A DNA stretch of 46,746 nt, taken from the NCBI GenBank assembly GCA_022823725.1, contig JAJEHL010000033.1:1-46746 (forward strand). The letters are read 5' to 3'. This document shows, one piece after another, positions 44,301 through 46,746 of the stretch. The DNA is from Candidatus Latescibacterota bacterium. GTDB lineage: Bacteria; Latescibacterota; UBA2968. Both the position numbers and the translations under genes were made by a program. The notes under the pieces are model-generated. The model saw only the letters and a program-made list of their open reading frames with translations. It was not told the DNA's origin and did no database searches. Numbering within the stretch: the stretch's first letter is position 1; every line of letters starts with the position of its first letter.

Positions 44301-46746
44301 GTCTGTGACCATAGACCTGGCCTCCTACTTCAGATATAACAGAGCCGCTTCAGACATAAACTATTGGGCGACGTCAAGCACTGTCACGGTAGCCACGGAA
44401 ACAGTTGTGGGGTCAATAATGACAGTTACACCTGTGGGTGAAGGGAGTACGCGAATAACTGCGAGAGCCAGATACGGACCGACCGATTTCAGAGCCACCC
44501 AACGTGTCACCGTGACGGTACAATCTGCGAACCAGTTACCGACCTTTCCGAGCACTTCAACTACGCGCTCAATGGATGAGCACACCGCAGCAGGTCAGAA
44601 TATCGGTGCGCCAGTCACTGCCACCGATGCCGATGCCGATGTGCTCACATACAGCCTGAGCGGTACTGATGCCAACAGTTTTGAACTGGACACAAATGGT
44701 CAGATTCAGACTAAGGAGGGCGTGACCTACAACCATGAGACGAAAGACAGCTACTCGGTGACAGTAGATGTAGATGATGGATTTGGAGGCACAGCAAGCA
44801 TTGCTGTGACAATTACTCTTAACGATCTGGACGAACCGCCTTCTTCATTCCCCTCGAATGTGCAGGTTATGGCAGGCAATGGTCAACTGAAGGTCACCTG
44901 GGATGCCGTGACAGATGAAGCAGGAAAGCCACCCATCAGTGGGTATCAAATAGAGCGACGCACAGGTGATAATGGTAAATGGGAAGACCTGCAAGAAGTG
45001 AGTGGTCGCACCACAACGAGTTTCATCTACACTGGTCTGACCAATGGTCAGGAATATCAGGTATGGGTGCGCACGGTCAATGACGAAGGACACAGTGGCT
45101 GGTCTGCTACACCTTCTGGCACGCCTATCATGCGGTCTATGAACCAGGCCCCGACCTTTCCGAGCACCTCAACTACGCGCTCAGTGGACGAGAATACCGC
45201 TGCGGGTCAGAACATCGGCGATCCAGTCACTGCCACCGATGGCGATGACGACCCCCTCACATATAGCTTGAGCGGAACCGATGCAAACAGCTTTGGCATT
45301 GTCTCAAGCAGTGGTCAGCTTCAGACAAAGGCCAGTGTAACCTATGACTATGAGGCGAAGACCAGCTATTCAGTGGTCGTAGGGGTGAACGATAGTCAAG
45401 GTGGCAGTGACGACATTACTGTGACAATCACCCTCAACGATGTAGATGAGCCACCTTCTTCACCTCCAGCCAATGTGCAGGTCGCGTCTGAGGAGGATGG
45501 TCAGTTGAAAGTCACATGGGTTGCGGCAGCAGATGAAGCTGACAAGCCGTCAATCAGTGGCTATCAGGTCGAGCGTCGTACGGGTAAGAGGAGTCCGTGG
45601 GGGAATCAACAGACTGTGAGTGATCGCACCACAACGAGCTTCACCTACACAGGTCTGACCAATGGGCAGATGTATCAGGTACGCGTGCGCACAGTCAATC
45701 GGGATGGGGAAAGTGACTGGTCTGATCCATCAGCTTCTTTCATCTCCGGTTCCATGGCCAATCTCTCGGAGACCTATAAACAATTTGCACGGGCCAGACA
45801 GAATGATACAGAACCCACGTTACCCGACTTTTCCTACGCGGGCTATCACCACTTCAGCAAGCCTGTTCCCGATGTCAGGCATGACCAATACGATGTCACA
45901 GCCCCAAAGTATGGTGCTATCCCCAATGATGACCAGTCTGACCAGGCCGCTATTATAGCTGCTATTGCCGACGCAGAGGCCAAAGGCAGCGGCATTATCT
46001 TCTTTCCGCCAGGTGAATTTCTCGTTAATACCGATGCCGATACAACTGCAGACGGTAAGTTCACAACCATCGCGATTCGCAACAGCAATATCGTCCTCAA
46101 AGGAAGCGGCAGCCGAACCGGAGGCACAGTCATCCGGCAGGTGAACAGCATGTACAAAAGATACTTGCGTAATGTGGAGGATAATGGTACAAGCGGTTGG
46201 CCTCCCATGTTTCTGTTCAGGTATAGGGGCAACCCGAGCAAAAGCACCTCTGTTACAGAAGATGCTACCCGCGAAACCTTTTGGGTCACAGTCGCAAATG
46301 CTTCCCTGTTCAATGTGGGTGAGTGGGTTACGCTGAAGATGCAAAGCACTGCGGCAATCGCTGATTTTATGGGTGGACGCACGCCAAGTTCCAATTGGGA
46401 AATTAGTGCAAGTAAAAGGGGGGTTATCGTGGATGAAACGCACCGCATTGCTGAAATCCAAAACAACCGGATGCGCTTTCATGAACCCCTGCACGCCAAT
46501 GTCAACAGCAGCCACGGTTGGGAGGTACACGAATACCGGTTCCTTGAGGAAGTTGGCGTTGAAGACATCAGTTTTCATGGATCGTGGACAGGTGATTTTG
46601 TCCACCATAAGAATTATATTCACGATTATAGCTGGTATATGCTCCAATTCAGAGGCTGTGTCAATTCCTGGGTTCGGCGCGTCTCGTTTATCAACACCAG
46701 TATCGCACTGGGCATTAATGGATCAGCCATATCGGTTTATCACGTC
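38305..46746 (+). CDS. Giant secreted multidomain protein with pectate-lyase-type beta-helix (3' truncated)
   Basis: The frame is open for 2814 codons and runs off the window. A signal peptide (residues 1-32) leads to a cohesin-like domain (about 35-175) and a dockerin-like EF-hand pair (about 184-235; DFDGSGMVDSDD, DLDSNGTIGVFD). Then come an Ig-like domain (243-325), a cadherin-like domain (330-424), FN3 (427-532), a beta domain (about 540-690), another Ig-like domain, and a putative-Ig He_PIG domain (about 790-880). Five cadherin-like/FN3 units follow (40957-44241), then an Ig-like domain and two further cadherin/FN3 pairs (to about 45745). The end (from 45780) shows a pectate-lyase-3 type start, YGAIPNDDQSDQAAIIAAI and IIFFPPGEFLVN, which begins a right-handed beta-helix. 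Substrate and activity are unproven. The product is probably a surface or secreted glycan-binding or glycan-cleaving protein. Expression is predicted to depend on sigma-54. Confidence 0.9.
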   Translation, partial: MSKLRLRMHSLSIFHFAITLTVLLISPLSLFLQTSSFSLSLDLDSSEGDQSVQSLDVSPNRDVSIQIFGTDIQSANALSARFEYNATHVVYTGFDVGDVLPNPFVNPKEGTNPTLVEINIASLDGGSAMVNSGLIGTLRFRTTDAFSGTTIRLVRAALSRGEQFESMTLVGNVALQVFTVPSPDFDGSGMVDSDDFSMFIGHFGTSRGDEAYRDRFDLDSNGTIGVFDFLILTDYFGKAVPVAVGAIDPVTLENDPVTVDVSGNFSDAAALRYTAVSDNESIATVSMAGSEVTIHPVTVGVATITVTATDADGLRAMQDIAVTVRFALAFATSTTRRALDENTSPGEQIGEPVAVRGFNSLTYRLKGTDADSFAIDARTGQIKTREDIAYDFETKNSYWMTVEANDGQGGTASIVVIIKINDVKEPPSSPPSNFLVIPDDESLTVHYHAVPDEEGRPPVRGYHAEIRRGKNGPWGTLKTIYGRTNTSVYYHHIDPEGYHSRILVNGQEYQVRVRAYNSEGASEWSAPVSGTPVYTPPKEKPKLAKFQGEGDMTSADIDLSFSTGEGSRIKVMQAALPATISQEEVEGVFVEIVEVEVSNAPEVPAHSGFTLPGSSSLFDIELKARVNNRDVAIGDGLQTSVEICLPVPADISDPVIVHYDEGASAWEMLDRQRVDGGLVCGYTDVFSLYGVGLRVNRAPVAMGTIVAQTLRVGDAGVTVDVSGKFSDPDGDALTYKASSQDEAIATVAVSGSMVKITSVAVGTTTITVTATDAAGSNQTVEQTIPVTVNKADEKLSFGGATVPDQIYTVGTKIDDLQLPAATGSTGTIGYTLTPALPEGLRLDEETHTISGTPTSAIEKTEYKWRTTDADENTVELTFSITVAPVNQAPHFTSGSTFNVLENTTAVGTVVAEDRNTDYSITGYEVSGGSDQAQFAITDAGVLSFQEAPDYERPEDRDTNNEYIVVVEATSGTNDRALTATQTIVVTVSDVDTEAPGVPDTPTISSSTLNSLTVVWTTPTNTGPSISAYDVRYILSSASAPDKADDSNWTVQENAWTSGDLEYTIGSLTQNTSYDVQVRAENAEGTGVWSSSVTGMTSANQAPVFTSASAVSVNENSTAAIVTVTATDADAGDSITRYEIASDADGSQFEITNAGVVTFKSAPNYEDPTDVAVTDPSNAAGNNEYIVIVSATSGTGARVLTATQTLTVTVTDVDTEAPGKPATPTVASATVNSLKISWSAPTNTGPAISAYDVRYILSSASATDKADDSKWTVQENAWTSGDLEYTISSLTQNIGYDVQVRAENDEGIGSWSSSVTGTTSQNRAPVFASISPPSVSENSTGAVVTVTASDADADDDITGYDIASGADGSQFSIVSSTGVLTFKSAPNYEDPQDVAVTTPSNAASNNEYIVIVSATSGTGARALTATQTLTVTVTDVDTEAPGKPATPTVASATFSSLKISWSAPTNTGPAISAYDVRYILSSASATDKADDSKWTVQENAWTSGDLEYTISSLTQNIGYDVQVRAENAEGTGDWSDTVAGMTSANVAPVFTSASAISVAENSTGAVVTVSATDADADDNITGYDIASGADGSQFSIVSSTGVLTFKNAPNYEDPQDVAVTTPANAASNNEYIVIVSATSGTGARALTATQTLTVTVTDVDGEAPGKPTPTVASATVNSLKITWTAPTNTGPAISAYDVRYILSSASDEDKADDSKWTAKEDAWTSGDLEYTISSLAQNTGYDVQVRAENAEGTGDWSDTVVGMTSANQAPVFTSASAISVNENSTAAIVTVTATDADADDNITGYAISSGADQAKFEIVSSTGALSFKTAPDHENPTDVASTTPANDAANNEYIVEVSATSGTSARVLTATQTLTVTVNDVNEPPSSPPANVQVDPSDGEIEVTWDAATDEAGKPPISGYQVERRTGEDGSWGNQQTASGGTTKSFTYTGLTNGQEYQVRVRTVNAEGHSAWSDPPASGTPNIIVAIGSIPAQTLKVNGESVTIDLASYFRYNRAASDINYWATSSTVTVATETVVGSIMTVTPVGEGSTRITARARYGPTDFRATQRVTVTVQSANQLPTFPSTSTTRSMDEHTAAGQNIGAPVTATDADADVLTYSLSGTDANSFELDTNGQIQTKEGVTYNHETKDSYSVTVDVDDGFGGTASIAVTITLNDLDEPPSSFPSNVQVMAGNGQLKVTWDAVTDEAGKPPISGYQIERRTGDNGKWEDLQEVSGRTTTSFIYTGLTNGQEYQVWVRTVNDEGHSGWSATPSGTPIMRSMNQAPTFPSTSTTRSVDENTAAGQNIGDPVTATDGDDDPLTYSLSGTDANSFGIVSSSGQLQTKASVTYDYEAKTSYSVVVGVNDSQGGSDDITVTITLNDVDEPPSSPPANVQVASEEDGQLKVTWVAAADEADKPSISGYQVERRTGKRSPWGNQQTVSDRTTTSFTYTGLTNGQMYQVRVRTVNRDGESDWSDPSASFISGSMANLSETYKQFARARQNDTEPTLPDFSYAGYHHFSKPVPDVRHDQYDVTAPKYGAIPNDDQSDQAAIIAAIADAEAKGSGIIFFPPGEFLVNTDADTTADGKFTTIAIRNSNIVLKGSGSRTGGTVIRQVNSMYKRYLRNVEDNGTSGWPPMFLFRYRGNPSKSTSVTEDATRETFWVTVANASLFNVGEWVTLKMQSTAAIADFMGGRTPSSNWEISASKRGVIVDETHRIAEIQNNRMRFHEPLHANVNSSHGWEVHEYRFLEEVGVEDISFHGSWTGDFVHHKNYIHDYSWYMLQFRGCVNSWVRRVSFINTSIALGINGSAISVYHV
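40957..43596 (+). repeat. Tandem cadherin/FN3 DNA repeats of about 666 bp
   Basis: Four consecutive units begin near 40957, 41599, 42265 and 42937. The marker atgcctggacgagtgg recurs at intervals of 666, 669 and 666 bases, and long stretches of units 2, 3 and 4 are nearly identical in DNA. This indicates recent duplication or gene conversion. Confidence 0.85.

Noticed and set aside
1-46746. rRNA, tRNA, transposase, integrase or phage structural genes
   Set aside because: None could be recognised by eye on either strand; short RNA genes without strong features could be missed.

Overview
The window reads like a chromosome fragment of an uncultured, heterotrophic, free-living or host-associated bacterium. 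The mix is typical of Candidatus Latescibacterota, Poribacteria or Planctomycetes-like genomes: phytanoyl-CoA dioxygenase-family enzymes, sulfatase, Gfo/Idh oxidoreductase, DUF1552/DUF1592 exported proteins, a DUF6785-like membrane protein, internalin-type leucine-rich repeats and dockerin-like EF-hand pairs. The taxonomy is an inference from gene content. No rRNA, tRNA, CRISPR array, transposase or phage structural gene was seen.

Layout. 1-2.9 kb (+): the tail of a TlpA-like thioredoxin and a secreted cohesin/dockerin/LRR protein, closed by a bidirectional terminator. 2.9-7.6 kb (-): a secreted dockerin/Excalibur-like protein, then a tight cassette (52-residue antitoxin-like protein, unknown 169-residue protein, DUF1828-type protein) running into a nucleoside hydrolase and a sugar-phosphate isomerase. 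8-11.5 kb (-): sialidase-like protein, class I fumarase and an aldo/keto-reductase-like TIM barrel. 11.7-13.3 kb (+): PhyH dioxygenase and HpcH/HpaI aldolase. 13.3-17.1 kb (-): Gfo/Idh oxidoreductase, sulfatase and acetate kinase. 17.1-17.8 kb (-): a Phd/VapC toxin-antitoxin pair with a visible promoter and operator. 17.9-23.9 kb (+): an unknown protein, alpha/beta hydrolase, MBL-fold hydrolase, CocE-type hydrolase and a frameshifted MATE exporter. 23.9-27.3 kb (-): a second PhyH protein and an M60-type metallopeptidase. 27.4-28.2 kb (+): a MNT/HEPN pair with its own sigma-70-like promoter. 28.4-34.3 kb (-): a DUF1552 - DUF1592 cytochrome-like - DUF6785-like operon with terminator.

The most interesting part is 34.3-46.7 kb (+). 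A 1062-residue regulator has a double seven-bladed Reg_prop beta-propeller and a Y_Y_Y domain joined directly to a sigma-54 AAA+ activator domain and a Fis-type HTH. It has no signal peptide and no membrane segment, so a sensor normally found outside the cell appears to sit in the cytoplasm on the transcription factor itself. Directly downstream lie three related GACCG-TATN-CGGTC sites, then a near-perfect -24/-12 sigma-54 promoter, then a giant secreted protein (at least 2814 residues, running off the window). That protein has a cohesin/dockerin-like head, many Ig, cadherin and FN3 modules including long tandem repeats, and a pectate-lyase-type beta-helix. I infer a one-component, sigma-54-dependent circuit that senses a glycan-derived or other ligand and switches on one giant exported glycan-binding or glycan-cleaving protein. 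The LRR protein at the other end of the window shares the same cohesin/dockerin head, which points to a common exported module family in this genome.
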